This document shows positions 8,013 through 17,626 of a stretch of 64,000 bases of DNA, piece after piece (positions within the stretch are counted from its first letter, which is position 1; each line of letters opens with the position of its first letter). Origin of the DNA: Daejeonia sp002484105 (GTDB lineage: Bacteria > Bacteroidota > Bacteroidia > Flavobacteriales > Weeksellaceae); the NCBI RefSeq assembly GCF_051175565.1, contig NZ_CP195105.1, forward strand, positions 1,922,001 to 1,986,000, written 5' to 3'. The notes beneath the pieces are model-generated. The model was not told the origin of the DNA, searched no databases, and was given only the letters and a program-made list of their open reading frames with translations. The translations under genes were made by a program, and so were the position numbers.

Positions 8013-8483
8013 ATGAAAAAAAATATTTTGTCCCTGATAATGGGACTGGGAACTGTGGGGATGATGAATGCACAGAAAGCTGATGCATCACTGAAGAAAG
8101 CGTATCAGGATTATCTGAACATCAAAAACGCGCTGGTGGCAGATAATACTTCTGCAACGGCGGCTTCAGCCAATCAGTTTATTAAAGATATCGGCGCGGC
8201 AGATTATAAAACAGTATCCGAAGGCAATGCTGAAATCCTCAGAAAACAGGCAACAGCGGTCTCACAGGCCAGAGATATCAAAGCCCAGCGCGCAGCTTTC
8301 CATCATTTGTCTGACAATATGATTGCTCTTGCAGAAAAACTGAAACTCTCAGACCAACCTGTGTATGTGCAGTATTGCCCAATGGCAGACGCCAGCTGGC
8401 TGAGCAGTGATTCTGAAATCAAAAATCCATATTACGGCAAAATGATGCTGAGCTGCGGTAAGGTAACCAAAGAACTGAAATAA
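8013..8483 (+). CDS. DUF3347 exported protein, copper-associated
   Basis: A 156-residue protein with a signal peptide (MKKNILSLIMGLGTVGMMNAQ, cleavage near 20) and a DUF3347 domain. The conserved C-terminal part is present: YVQYCPMADASW, then IKNPYYGKMMLSCGKV. The CPMA and SCG segments with nearby Met could bind metal. DUF3347 domains recur in Bacteroidota next to copper efflux and oxidase genes, and here the multicopper oxidase gene follows five bases downstream. Likely a periplasmic copper-binding or chaperone-like protein. Biochemical function is not established. Confidence 0.85.
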   Translation: MKKNILSLIMGLGTVGMMNAQKADASLKKAYQDYLNIKNALVADNTSATAASANQFIKDIGAADYKTVSEGNAEILRKQATAVSQARDIKAQRAAFHHLSDNMIALAEKLKLSDQPVYVQYCPMADASWLSSDSEIKNPYYGKMMLSCGKVTKELK

Positions 8484-8488
8484 CCTCA

Positions 8489-10921
8489 ATGAGATTGTTT
8501 TACAGTTTTTTATTCCTCTTGTTCTCCACTTTTTCATTTGCGCAGACAGAGATACAGGCTGCATCCTACTATACCTGTCCGATGCATCCGCAGGTGAAAG
8601 AGCCAAAACCCGGCAAATGCCCGATATGCGGGATGGATCTTGTACTTTCTGATGCCCAGCCACAACTGAAACCTGAAAATACGGGTGGAAGAATTTCTTT
8701 TGGCGGCAAAACAGTACGTTATGATCTGTATGTCAGGGATAGTCTGGTGAATTTTACAGGCAGATCCAGACACGCAATTGCCATTAACGGAAAACTTCAG
8801 GCACCTTCTTTATATTTTACGGAAGGCGACACGGCAGAAATCTACCTCCATAATATGCTGAAGGAAAATACATCGCTGCACTGGCATGGCGTTGTGCTTC
8901 CGAATGAAATGGACGGCGTTCCTTATCTCACCACGAAACCGACAAAGCCCGGCGAAACGCAACTGTATAAATTCAAAGTTTCGCAGAATGGTACTTATTG
9001 GTATCATTCCCACAACGGTCTTCAGGAACAGATCGGCATGAATGGAGTGCTCATTTTCCGCAAACGGAACAGTGAAGAAGAAAACCAGTATAAAGCTGAT
9101 ATTCCTGTACTTCTCGGTGACTGGACGGACGAAAGACCCGGAAACGTTATGCGACGCCTTCATATGGCCAATACGGACTGGTATGCCATTAAAAAGAATT
9201 ACGTCCAGAGTTATGCAGAAGCCATAAAAACAGGGAATTTCGGTACAAAACTGTTGAACGAATGGAAAAGGATGGAGGCAATGGATGTCAGTGATGTATA
9301 CTACAACGCCTTTCTGATCAATGGAGCGGTGTCCTCTTCATTTCCCGGTCTGAAAGCTGGTGACAAAGTTCGCCTTCGTATTGTGAACGGTGCATCGTCC
9401 ACTTATTTTTGGGTGAATTTTGGCGGAGGAAAGTTTAAAGTAATTGCCTCAGACGGAAATGATGTGGTGCCCGTGGAAACTGACCGGCTGATTGTAGGAA
9501 ATTCCGAAAGCTACGATATCGAAATTACCCTTCCCGAAAACAAAAGTTTTGAGTTGCGCGCGACATCGGAAGACCGCACCGGATATGCCTCTTTATGGCT
9601 GGGAAGTGGCAGCCAGGTGCCCGCACAAAACTATTCCCGCCTGAAGATTTTTGAAGGCATGAAAATGATGAACGGAATGATGAAAATGAGCGGAAACATG
9701 AAACCGATGACCATGACGATGGGCAACCAGATGATGGACATGAATGAGGTGATGTATCCCGAAATTCCGGAAAGCCGGCGCAAAATGGTCATGAAGCATA
9801 TGAAAGAAATGATGCAACCTTCCGGTCAACAGAAATCCATGAAATCTATGGATACAATGAACAGCGAGCACGAAACTTCTGATGATATCCAACATACCAC
9901 CAATATGGATGATAAGAGCCTTCAGCGGCTTACATACGATAGGCTGCAGTCTGCCGATAAAACCATTCTGCCAGACGATCATGTCCGTATACTTCATTTT
10001 ACGCTGGAAGGCAGTATGAGCCATTATTTATGGACACTGGATAACAAAACCGTTACCGAAAGCGACAAAATTCTTATCAGAAAAGGCGAGGTGCTTCGTA
10101 TCGTTCTTTATAACAATTCTATGATGCGGCATCCCATGCATCTGCACGGGCACGATTTCAGATTGGTCAATTCTGCTGGCGACTATGCTCCTTTGAAGAA
10201 TGTCATCGATATTTCACCGATGGAAACGGATACCATTGAGTTTGCTGCCAATCAGGACGGTGACTGGTTTTTCCATTGTCATATTCTGTATCACATGATG
10301 TCGGGCATGGGACGGGTTTTTTCTTACCAAAATTCGGAACCCAATCCACAGCTTCCCGATAAAAAGAAAGCCTGGAATGATTTTCTGAAAGAGAACTTTA
10401 TGGTAAATTCCATGGCAATGGCAGATATCAGCAGCAACCAGCTTCATGCAGAAACGATGACGATGGCGGGTGCACGCTGGGCAATGTACAACGAATTCCA
10501 CAGCAACTGGAATTTTGATCATTATGAAGGTAATTTTAAAGTAGGACGTTTCCTGGGAAAATTCCAGTGGGCTTATCCTTACGCTGGTTTCCGTATAAAA
10601 AGTCCGGTTCACAAAAACGGAATAACATGGTTCGGGCAAAATCTGAAACCTCAGAGTCAGAATGTCTTTATTGCCGGTATGCGCTATGTATTGCCGTGGC
10701 TCGTTGTGGCAGACGCAAGTATTGACCAGAACGGAAAAGTGGTGGTGGAGCTGGGCAGAGAGGATATCCCGGTGTCAAGAAGAATCCGTGGAATGTTTTC
10801 CGTCAGTTCCGACAGAGAGTTTTCCGGTGGCATGCGGTATATCGTCAGCAAATGGCTGGGGATTTCGGCAAATTATGACAGCGAAAACAAATGGGGTGCG
10901 GGTCTTACATTGATGTACTGA
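8489..10921 (+). CDS. Multicopper oxidase with heavy-metal-binding N-terminus and barrel-like C-terminal tail
   Basis: An 810-residue exported protein. After the signal peptide comes a heavy-metal-binding domain (CPMHP...KCPICGMDL, ~29-54). Three cupredoxin regions follow, with the copper ligands LHWHG (~131), YHSH (~171), HPMHLHGH (~550) and HCHILYHMMSGM (~598). A Met-rich segment (~390-460) resembles the CueO/CopA insert that handles Cu(I). The last ~170 residues (after ~640) are unlike an oxidase. They are strands rich in aromatic and Gly residues ending in Tyr, such as WNFDHYEGNFKVGRFLGK and GAGLTLMY, resembling CopB/PcoB-type outer-membrane barrels. Likely role: periplasmic oxidation of Cu(I), possibly membrane-anchored. 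Co-transcribed with the DUF3347 gene. Confidence 0.93.
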   Translation: MRLFYSFLFLLFSTFSFAQTEIQAASYYTCPMHPQVKEPKPGKCPICGMDLVLSDAQPQLKPENTGGRISFGGKTVRYDLYVRDSLVNFTGRSRHAIAINGKLQAPSLYFTEGDTAEIYLHNMLKENTSLHWHGVVLPNEMDGVPYLTTKPTKPGETQLYKFKVSQNGTYWYHSHNGLQEQIGMNGVLIFRKRNSEEENQYKADIPVLLGDWTDERPGNVMRRLHMANTDWYAIKKNYVQSYAEAIKTGNFGTKLLNEWKRMEAMDVSDVYYNAFLINGAVSSSFPGLKAGDKVRLRIVNGASSTYFWVNFGGGKFKVIASDGNDVVPVETDRLIVGNSESYDIEITLPENKSFELRATSEDRTGYASLWLGSGSQVPAQNYSRLKIFEGMKMMNGMMKMSGNMKPMTMTMGNQMMDMNEVMYPEIPESRRKMVMKHMKEMMQPSGQQKSMKSMDTMNSEHETSDDIQHTTNMDDKSLQRLTYDRLQSADKTILPDDHVRILHFTLEGSMSHYLWTLDNKTVTESDKILIRKGEVLRIVLYNNSMMRHPMHLHGHDFRLVNSAGDYAPLKNVIDISPMETDTIEFAANQDGDWFFHCHILYHMMSGMGRVFSYQNSEPNPQLPDKKKAWNDFLKENFMVNSMAMADISSNQLHAETMTMAGARWAMYNEFHSNWNFDHYEGNFKVGRFLGKFQWAYPYAGFRIKSPVHKNGITWFGQNLKPQSQNVFIAGMRYVLPWLVVADASIDQNGKVVVELGREDIPVSRRIRGMFSVSSDREFSGGMRYIVSKWLGISANYDSENKWGAGLTLMY

Positions 10922-10939
10922 TCTTCCTGTTGTTCCCAC

Positions 10940-10975
10940 AAAAAAAGCAAAGTTCTCAAAAACCTTGCTTTTTTT
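10940..10975. terminator. Bidirectional terminator between oxidase and rpoD
   Basis: Arms AAAAAAGCAA and TTGCTTTTTT flank a 14-base loop. Runs of A and T on either side let it serve both convergent genes. Confidence 0.7.
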
Positions 10976-10997
10976 TTTATGCGTCGAAAATCAACTT

Positions 10998-11864
10998 TTA
11001 TTTACCGAGATAAGATTTCAGAATCTTGCTTCTCGAGTTGTGTTTCAGTCTTTTGATTGCTTTTTCCTTGATCTGACGGACTCTCTCTCTTGTAAGGTCG
11101 AAAGTTTCCCCGATTTCTTCAAGAGTCATTGGATGTTTTCCATTAAGTCCGAAATAAAGTCTCACCAAATCAGCCTCTCTTGGTGTCAGGGTCTGCAGGG
11201 CGCGTTCAATCTCAATCTGAAGAGATTCCAGCATCAGATCTTTGTCCGGGCTCGGAGATTCACCTGATCTCAGTACGTCGTAGAGATTAGAGTCTTCGCC
11301 TTCCACAAGCGGTGCATCCATAGAAAGGTGACGTCCGCTGTTTTTCATCGATTCTTTAATGTCGTCTTCGCTCATGTCGAGCACTTCCGCCAATTCCTCT
11401 GGGGAGGGTGGTCTTTCGTTTTCCTGTTCGAGATGTGCGTAGGCTTTGTTGATTTTGTTAATAGAACCGATTTTGTTCAAAGGCAGTCTCACGATTCTGG
11501 ACTGTTCGGCCAATGCCTGAAGAATAGACTGACGAATCCACCATACGGCATAGGAAATGAACTTAAAACCTCGGGTTTCATCATAACGTTTCGCTGCTTT
11601 CATCAGTCCGAGGTTTCCTTCGTTGATGAGGTCAGGAAGCGAGAGCCCCTGGTTCTGGTACTGTTTGGATACGGAAACAACGAAACGCAGGTTAGCTTTG
11701 ATCAGTTTTTCCAGTGCGGCTCTGTCTCCGGCACGGATTCTCTGGGCAAGTTCCACTTCTTCGTCAGCAGTGATCAGTTCCACTTTACCGATTTCCTGCA
11801 GATACTTGTCAAGCGAGGCGGTTTCCCTGTTGGTAACCTGTTTTGTGATTTTTAACTGTCTCAT
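10998..11864 (-). CDS. rpoD: Primary sigma factor RpoD (sigma-ABfr type)
   Basis: A 288-residue housekeeping sigma factor of the short Bacteroidota type, lacking region 1.1 and its spacer. Region 1.2 is near the N-terminus (SLDKYLQEIGKVELIT), region 2 at about 55-130 (LRFVVSVSKQYQ, LPDLINEGNLGLMKA, FISYAVWWIRQSI), region 3 in the middle, and region 4 with its HTH at the end (MTLEEIGETFDLTRERVRQI). It directs polymerase to TTG / TAnnTTTG promoters, the kind seen throughout this window. A longer frame starts with TTG at 11870. ATG 11864 gives the standard MRQLKITKQ N-terminus. Confidence 0.97.
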   Translation of the reverse strand: MRQLKITKQVTNRETASLDKYLQEIGKVELITADEEVELAQRIRAGDRAALEKLIKANLRFVVSVSKQYQNQGLSLPDLINEGNLGLMKAAKRYDETRGFKFISYAVWWIRQSILQALAEQSRIVRLPLNKIGSINKINKAYAHLEQENERPPSPEELAEVLDMSEDDIKESMKNSGRHLSMDAPLVEGEDSNLYDVLRSGESPSPDKDLMLESLQIEIERALQTLTPREADLVRLYFGLNGKHPMTLEEIGETFDLTRERVRQIKEKAIKRLKHNSRSKILKSYLGK

Positions 11865-11984
11865 GTACAAATCTGCCCGTTTTTGATGGGCTACATGTTA
11901 TTATACGATTATTGTAGACAAAAGGTTACACCAGATCGAAAATAATCCGTAAATTTATAAGTCGTAATTCTTTTTTTTAGGTGC

Positions 11985-12671
11985 ATGATGGATCTCGACA
12001 AACATTATCAGTGGCTTTATGAAAACTCTGTGCAGCAGATCCGGGAAGGGTTGCACCGCACGGATCCTTTTCTCAATACACGCGAAGATCACCGCCGTGG
12101 GCTTACTTTGATTATCCGTCCGCCGGAATCTGTTACAGATCGTGTGAAATTCTTTCTGGACGAACTCCAGACTGCTGATCCCGCACAATACTACCAGCCA
12201 CAGTCCGATATGCATATTACGGTTCTTTCTGTTTTTAATTGCTTTGAAGGTTTTGGTCTCGGCCGGCTTCAGCTGGAAGATTATATCAATACGGTAGCAC
12301 CCTGTATTAAATGTTCCGGAAAATTTAAAATTGATTTAAAAGGCGTTACTACTGCAATGGACGGCGTGATGATCAAAGGCTATTTTGTGGATGACAGCCT
12401 GAACCGCATGCGTGACTGCATCCGGGAAAGCTTCAAAAAGTCCGGACTGGACAATGATATTGATGCCCGCTACAGAATAGATGCTGCACATATGACGGTG
12501 GTAAGATTCCGGAAGCCCCTGAAAAACCGCAACAGCTTTCTGGATATTGTGGAACGTTTCCGGAATACTGATTTCGGCGGATTTCTGGTGGAAAATATAG
12601 ATCTTGTATTCAACAACTGGTATGTTACGGAACGTTACGTACATTTGCTGAAACGTTTTCCGTTGTCATAA
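11985..12671 (+). CDS. 2H phosphoesterase superfamily protein
   Basis: A 228-residue protein with the two HxT-type motifs that define the superfamily: MHITV (about residue 71) and AHMTV (about 170), in symmetric halves. The family includes 2'-5' RNA ligases and cyclic phosphodiesterases, with the two histidines as catalytic acid and base. Substrate here cannot be told. Two ATG codons overlap at 11985 and 11988. It is transcribed away from rpoD and followed by a strong A/T terminator. Confidence 0.75.
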   Translation: MMDLDKHYQWLYENSVQQIREGLHRTDPFLNTREDHRRGLTLIIRPPESVTDRVKFFLDELQTADPAQYYQPQSDMHITVLSVFNCFEGFGLGRLQLEDYINTVAPCIKCSGKFKIDLKGVTTAMDGVMIKGYFVDDSLNRMRDCIRESFKKSGLDNDIDARYRIDAAHMTVVRFRKPLKNRNSFLDIVERFRNTDFGGFLVENIDLVFNNWYVTERYVHLLKRFPLS

Positions 12672-12711
12672 AAAAAGAAGCTCCACAAATGTGAAGCTCC
12701 TTTTTTTTTTT
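12669..12711. terminator. Bidirectional terminator after the 2H phosphoesterase
   Basis: An A-rich arm ending GAAGCT (to 12681) and an arm AGCTCC followed by T's pair with a single mismatch. It lies between convergent genes and has T-runs on both strands. Confidence 0.6.
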
Positions 12712-12723
12712 GAAGAAATCCCA

Positions 12724-13518
12724 TCAGGAAAATATATCGTTCAGCATTTTTGCCAGACGAAGACCGCCATAAAGCAATTGTCTTTCCGCCGTCGAATCAA
12801 ATTTATATTCGTAATCATATCCAAGATTGGAGCCGTCGGGAGTTTGGTGGTATATTTTATTGGCAATTTTATGCGAATCATAAAGCCAGTCCGTCAGTGT
12901 TCCGGCCTGTATGGCTTTTCTTTCCTTCCGGGTTTTGATGTCCAGAAGGCGTGCATACTCGGTATAGCTGTATTTTTGCGAATCTATCAGTTTCCCGTCC
13001 CAAACAGCGTGCAGATTTGTCGGCTGCCCAAAGAAATTTACTTTGATTTTGTTGCCACCAAGATCGCCTGCTCTTCCGGTATGCATAGGTTGCGAAAGGT
13101 CTCCCATCAGATGGATCAGGAAAATAAGTGCGGTCTTTCTTTCCTGTAGCGGCAGCTTTTTGTCTTTTACTTTTGCAGCCAGAAGGGGAATCTGGTTGTA
13201 GAGATTGGGTTGCTGCTGTGTTTGTACAGCTTTGGCAAAAGAATCAAAATCCGGTTGCGGATCAACATTGACATAGTGCCATTGGAATGTATTTTTGTAG
13301 GCATTCGTGGTATCCGATTTGATGAAATCCGGCCAGTTGGCCCAGTATGCCATTCTCTCTTTGCCAAGGAGTTTTTTAATCTGGTGTCTGGCACGGCAAT
13401 CCAGATGGTTCTCCGCAATTTCTGCAATGACGCGGTGGCCGGTAAGTCCCCACGCAAAACTGTAGACGGAGGAAACAAATCCTGCCAGTACGAATAGTTT
13501 GGAAAAAATCTTTGTCAT
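12724..13518 (-). CDS. S1/P1-type zinc nuclease
   Basis: A 264-residue exported nuclease. The signal peptide ends at about residue 22 (SSVYSFA). The mature protein begins WGLTGHRVIAEIA, where the N-terminal Trp and first His bind zinc in the S1/P1 family. Further ligands follow in WANWPDFI, FQWHYVN, LIHLMGDLSQPMHTG and NLHAVWDGKLID, covering the trinuclear zinc site. It should degrade single-stranded DNA and RNA, or nucleotides, outside the cytoplasm, probably for phosphate or nucleoside scavenging. It has its own -7 element (13538-13545). Confidence 0.93.
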   Translation of the reverse strand: MTKIFSKLFVLAGFVSSVYSFAWGLTGHRVIAEIAENHLDCRARHQIKKLLGKERMAYWANWPDFIKSDTTNAYKNTFQWHYVNVDPQPDFDSFAKAVQTQQQPNLYNQIPLLAAKVKDKKLPLQERKTALIFLIHLMGDLSQPMHTGRAGDLGGNKIKVNFFGQPTNLHAVWDGKLIDSQKYSYTEYARLLDIKTRKERKAIQAGTLTDWLYDSHKIANKIYHQTPDGSNLGYDYEYKFDSTAERQLLYGGLRLAKMLNDIFS

Positions 13519-13537
13519 TAATTTCAGTTTGAAAGTG

Positions 13538-13545
13538 CAAAGATA
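13538..13545 (-). promoter_or_regulatory. -7 promoter element of the S1/P1 nuclease
   Basis: TATCTTTG on the minus strand matches TAnnTTTG, 20 bases before the start codon. Confidence 0.5.
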
Positions 13546-13589
13546 AAACTGCCAGCCAGATTTACCGTCAGGTAGAATGTTAAATTTCT

Positions 13590-14489
13590 TTAAGGCCGGG
13601 ATGTGGCATCCGGCAGTTTTTGTTTTGATTTTTCCGGTTCTTTGACGACCAAAAGCGGGATATTGATCATTTTTGCCAGATTATCAGTGAGGCTCGGGTA
13701 GAAGATACTTTCGAAGAAGGAGATTTTTCTCTTCACAATCACCAGAATATCGATATGCTCCCGATTGGTAAATTCGATGACGGTCTTTTTGACACTGTCC
13801 GATTCTACCACGACAAATTCAAGCCGGTCGCTGTTGAAATAGTCTTTCCATTCTTTGATATGGCGTTTGGCATCTCGGATTTTGGTGTCCATATTCCCAC
13901 CGTATTCCAGTACATGCAGGCACTTTACCTGTCCGTTGTAGAATTCTGCTTCCTTCAGCATTTCGCCCAGCACAATTTTGTCTTCATGTTTAAACATAGT
14001 GGTGATGCCGATGGTATGGATATGGTGAAATTTTGCTGCCTGCGGAACACTCAGGATCGGGACTTCCATCGCTTGGATGGTATTCACCGTGTTGGTTCCC
14101 CAAAATTTTTTGCTGAATCCGGAAGCACCGTTTGTGCCCATCGTGATCATATCAATATGTTCTTTGCGGACAATATTGCGGATAACGTGCTGCAACTCGC
14201 CTTCCTCGAAGAGAAACTTCATCGAAACATCCTGCATCGCATATTCTTTTGCCACTTTGTGCATTCGTGCAACTTCTTCCTTAAAGCGGTCAAATTCTGT
14301 CAGCTGTATGTTGGTATAGACATCTTCTACCAGTTCGGGGCGCCCTTCATACAGGCTGGAGATGACCGGTTTTTCAAAAACATGCAGCACAAAAATTTCA
14401 GATTCTGCAGCTTTCGCAAAATGCAGGGCATAGACGAACGCATTGTTGGCAGTGTCGGAAAAGTCGGTCGGAAACAGTAATTTTTTCAT
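13590..14489 (-). CDS. Universal stress protein, two tandem UspA domains
   Basis: A 299-residue cytoplasmic protein with two UspA folds. The first (1-~150) begins KKLLFPTDFSDTANNAFVYAL and has the ATP-type loop region GTNGASGFSKKFWGTNT. The second (~155-285) begins at HTIGITT and ends with SFFESIFYPSLTDNLAKMINIPLLVV. In the second domain the glycine-rich nucleotide motif is degenerate (VIVKRKISFFES). Two-domain proteins of this size are usual in Bacteroidota. Probably stress-induced. The ligand is unknown. Confidence 0.92.
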   Translation of the reverse strand: MKKLLFPTDFSDTANNAFVYALHFAKAAESEIFVLHVFEKPVISSLYEGRPELVEDVYTNIQLTEFDRFKEEVARMHKVAKEYAMQDVSMKFLFEEGELQHVIRNIVRKEHIDMITMGTNGASGFSKKFWGTNTVNTIQAMEVPILSVPQAAKFHHIHTIGITTMFKHEDKIVLGEMLKEAEFYNGQVKCLHVLEYGGNMDTKIRDAKRHIKEWKDYFNSDRLEFVVVESDSVKKTVIEFTNREHIDILVIVKRKISFFESIFYPSLTDNLAKMINIPLLVVKEPEKSKQKLPDATSRP

Positions 14490-14693
14490 AATTTAAACTT
14501 TTTGAAGATCCATAATGGCAGAATCAAGTGGCAGATTCATTTACGATAATAAAAGTACAAAAAAAAGATTCTCCGGATGCCTTTGTGCTGTAAATTTTTC
14601 AGTTCAGGCGTCTGATATTTGACATAAACATTTTAGGGAAATCCGTTGATTACAATGCCCCAGAGCAACCGATGCCGACTCACAAAAAATGCG

Positions 14694-14701
14694 TAAATTT
14701 G
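14694..14701 (+). promoter_or_regulatory. -7 promoter element of uvrA
   Basis: TAAATTTG matches TAnnTTTG and lies 42 bases before the ATG chosen for uvrA. It is inside the longer reading frame opened at 14672, which argues against that earlier start. Confidence 0.55.
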
Positions 14702-14743
14702 CACGTTTCTGTTTCGAGCAAATCTCGTGGAAACCAGAGTGAA

Positions 14744-17572
14744 ATGAGTGAAGACAAAGAATATATCGAAGTTTATGGTGCGCGTGAGCACAACCTGAAA
14801 AATATCAGTGTCAAGATTCCTCGCAATGAACTGGTCGTCATTACCGGGCTCTCCGGAAGCGGAAAATCTTCGCTGGCTTTTGATACCATTTTTGCCGAAG
14901 GACAGCGACGCTATATTGAGACTTTTTCGGCGTATGCACGGCAGTTTCTTGGGGGACTCGACCGTCCGGATGTTGACAAAATCGAAGGACTTTCTCCAGT
15001 GATTGCTATCGAGCAGAAAACCACCAACAAAAACCCGCGGTCTACAGTGGGGACGGTTACGGAACTTTACGATTTTCTGCGGCTGCTGTATGCAAGAGTA
15101 TCGGATGCCTATTCCATGACTTCAGGACGCAAACTTGTCAGCTATACGGAAGAACAAATTCTGGAGGCCATCAAAATCAATTATAAAGGAGATAAGGTGA
15201 TGCTGCTTGCCCCGGTTGTACGGTCGCGAAAAGGGCATTACCACGAGCTTTTTGTGCAAATGGCCAAGAAAGGTTACGGACAGGCGCGTATCGACGGTGC
15301 TATAGAGGATATTGAATACGATCTGAAACTCGACCGGTACAAAACCCATGATATTGATATTGTGATAGACCGCTGGATCATCGGAGAGAATGCTACTGAA
15401 AACCGCATGGAAAAATCGCTGCGTATTGCTATGGATATGGGTGAGGGAACCGTTGGTATCCAGAAATTCGGAAGCAGCCAGGTGGAGTATTTCTCCAAAA
15501 ACCTGATGGATGATGATACTGGATTTTCTCTTGCCTTGCCGGAGCCTAATACCTTTTCGTTCAACTCACCGAAGGGGAGCTGTCTACATTGCAAAGGACT
15601 CGGTACCATCAGAAAAGTAAACACAGAATATTTTGTTGATAATCCTAAGCTATCCATCAGTCAGGGAGCTTTACTGCCTCTGGAAGATATCAAATCCAAT
15701 AAATGGATACTTACCCAGATTAAAAATATTCTGGAAGTTTTTGGTGAAGATCTTTCTACACCTTTCCACAAAATTCCGGAAGAAGCACTGGACTACATTT
15801 ATAACGGATGCCACCAAGAAATCTCCAGAAATCTGAAATATGCAGGCATTACCAAAAAAATAAAAGTGAATTTTGACGGGCTGGTTTCCGTAATCAGTGA
15901 GATGATTGACGATAAAGAAAGTTATGATGCTGTGCTGCTTGAACGCCATTTTACGAATGAAGAAGTATGCCCGGAATGTCGCGGAACGAGACTTCAGCCA
16001 TCAAGCCTGAGTTTCAGAATAGACGGTAAAAATATTGCTGAAGTGGCCTCTTTAAGCCTTTCTGACCTTAAAGAATGGCTGCACCAGGTGAAAGATACTT
16101 TTGGTGAAAAGAAAAAAATCATCGCCAGAGAAATCCTTAAAGAAATTGAAACACGTCTGCAGTTTCTGCTCGATGTAGGACTTGATTATCTGAGCCTGAG
16201 CAGGAGTTCTCGTACACTATCCGGTGGCGAATCGCAGCGTATCCGCCTTGCTACACAGATCGGTTCGCAGCTTGTAAATGTGTTGTATATTCTTGATGAA
16301 CCATCTATCGGACTTCACCAGCGCGACAATGAAAGACTGATCCATTCCCTGAAAGAACTTCGCGATATTGGAAATTCTGTGCTGGTCGTGGAGCATGACA
16401 GAGACATGATTATGGAAGCTGATGAGGTGCTGGATATTGGTCCGAAAGCCGGAAAATATGGGGGAGAAGTGCTCTGGCAGGGTAGCCCGCAAGAACTTAA
16501 AAAAGCCCGGACCATCACAGCCGACTACATCAACGGTAAAAAGAAAATTGAAGTGCCGGAAGTACGCCGCCAGGGAAATGGAAAAAAAATCGTTCTGAAA
16601 GGGGCTACCGGAAATAATCTGAAGAATGTAACCCTTGAGATTCCGCTGGGTGAACTGGTGGTGATAACCGGGGTTTCGGGAAGTGGAAAATCATCTCTCA
16701 TCAACGGAACGCTCTATCCGATTCTGAACCGCCATTTTTACCGCGCTGTGCAGGAACCGCTGCCTTACAAAAAAATAGAAGGCCTCGAAAACATCGACAA
16801 AATTGTGGATGTAGACCAAAGCCCGATAGGCAGAACACCACGCTCTAATCCTGCAACCTATACCGGAATGTTTACCGATATCCGGAATCTTTTTTCAGAA
16901 CTTCCGGAAAGTAAAATACGTGGCTACAAACCGGGAAGATTCTCGTTTAATGTAAAAGGCGGAAGATGCGAAACCTGTCAGGGTGCCGGTCTGAAAGTTA
17001 TTGAAATGAATTTCCTTCCCGATGTTTATGTGCACTGCGAAACCTGCCACGGAAAGCGTTTTAACAGAGAAACACTCGAAGTGCGCTATAAAGGAAAATC
17101 AATTTCGGATGTTCTGGAGATGACGATCAATGAAGCGGTGGAATTTTTTCAGCCTATTCCCAAAATCTATAATAAAGTCAAGACATTACAGGATGTAGGT
17201 CTGGGATATATCACGCTGGGGCAGCAGTCCACAACACTTTCGGGTGGCGAGGCACAACGCATAAAACTGGCAACAGAACTTTCTAAAAAACAAACCGGAA
17301 ATACGCTTTATATTCTGGACGAGCCCACGACGGGACTGCATTTTGAAGATATTAAAATCCTTATGGATGCGATTGCGCAGCTGGTAGATCTCGGCAACTC
17401 GTTCATTATTATTGAGCATAATATGGATGTTATCAAGCTGGCAGACTATATCATTGATGTCGGGCCGGAAGGCGGAAAAAACGGTGGTGAAATTGTTGCA
17501 CAGGGAACTCCCGAACAAATCATCAGAAGCAGGAAATCCATCACCGGAAAATTTCTCAAAAAAGAGCTCTGA
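14744..17572 (+). CDS. uvrA: Excinuclease ABC subunit A (UvrA)
   Basis: The damage-recognition ATPase of nucleotide excision repair. From ATG 14744 it has 942 residues, normal for UvrA. There are two ABC-type cassettes: Walker A GLSGSGKSS (~35) and GVSGSGKSS (~640), signatures SGGESQRIRLATQ and SGGEAQRIKLATE, and Walker B followed by DEPSIGLH and DEPTTGLH. Zinc modules are visible as CLHCKGLGT...CPECRGTR and CETCQGAG...CETCHGKR. An in-frame ATG at 14672 would add 24 residues of no conserved sequence and lies upstream of the -7 box, so it was rejected. Confidence 0.98.
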   Translation: MSEDKEYIEVYGAREHNLKNISVKIPRNELVVITGLSGSGKSSLAFDTIFAEGQRRYIETFSAYARQFLGGLDRPDVDKIEGLSPVIAIEQKTTNKNPRSTVGTVTELYDFLRLLYARVSDAYSMTSGRKLVSYTEEQILEAIKINYKGDKVMLLAPVVRSRKGHYHELFVQMAKKGYGQARIDGAIEDIEYDLKLDRYKTHDIDIVIDRWIIGENATENRMEKSLRIAMDMGEGTVGIQKFGSSQVEYFSKNLMDDDTGFSLALPEPNTFSFNSPKGSCLHCKGLGTIRKVNTEYFVDNPKLSISQGALLPLEDIKSNKWILTQIKNILEVFGEDLSTPFHKIPEEALDYIYNGCHQEISRNLKYAGITKKIKVNFDGLVSVISEMIDDKESYDAVLLERHFTNEEVCPECRGTRLQPSSLSFRIDGKNIAEVASLSLSDLKEWLHQVKDTFGEKKKIIAREILKEIETRLQFLLDVGLDYLSLSRSSRTLSGGESQRIRLATQIGSQLVNVLYILDEPSIGLHQRDNERLIHSLKELRDIGNSVLVVEHDRDMIMEADEVLDIGPKAGKYGGEVLWQGSPQELKKARTITADYINGKKKIEVPEVRRQGNGKKIVLKGATGNNLKNVTLEIPLGELVVITGVSGSGKSSLINGTLYPILNRHFYRAVQEPLPYKKIEGLENIDKIVDVDQSPIGRTPRSNPATYTGMFTDIRNLFSELPESKIRGYKPGRFSFNVKGGRCETCQGAGLKVIEMNFLPDVYVHCETCHGKRFNRETLEVRYKGKSISDVLEMTINEAVEFFQPIPKIYNKVKTLQDVGLGYITLGQQSTTLSGGEAQRIKLATELSKKQTGNTLYILDEPTTGLHFEDIKILMDAIAQLVDLGNSFIIIEHNMDVIKLADYIIDVGPEGGKNGGEIVAQGTPEQIIRSRKSITGKFLKKEL

Positions 17573-17580
17573 AACATACA

Positions 17581-17604
17581 AAAGCCGGACCATAATCCGG
17601 CTTT
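17581..17604. terminator. Terminator of uvrA
   Basis: Perfect 9-bp arms AAAGCCGGA and TCCGGCTTT with a six-base loop, nine bases after the uvrA stop. Confidence 0.8.
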
Positions 17605-17626
17605 GCTGTTTGAAAATAAAAGTGCA

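Noticed and set aside
14672..14743. Longer N-terminus for UvrA
   Set aside because: The extra 24 residues are not UvrA-like and overlap the -7 promoter match.
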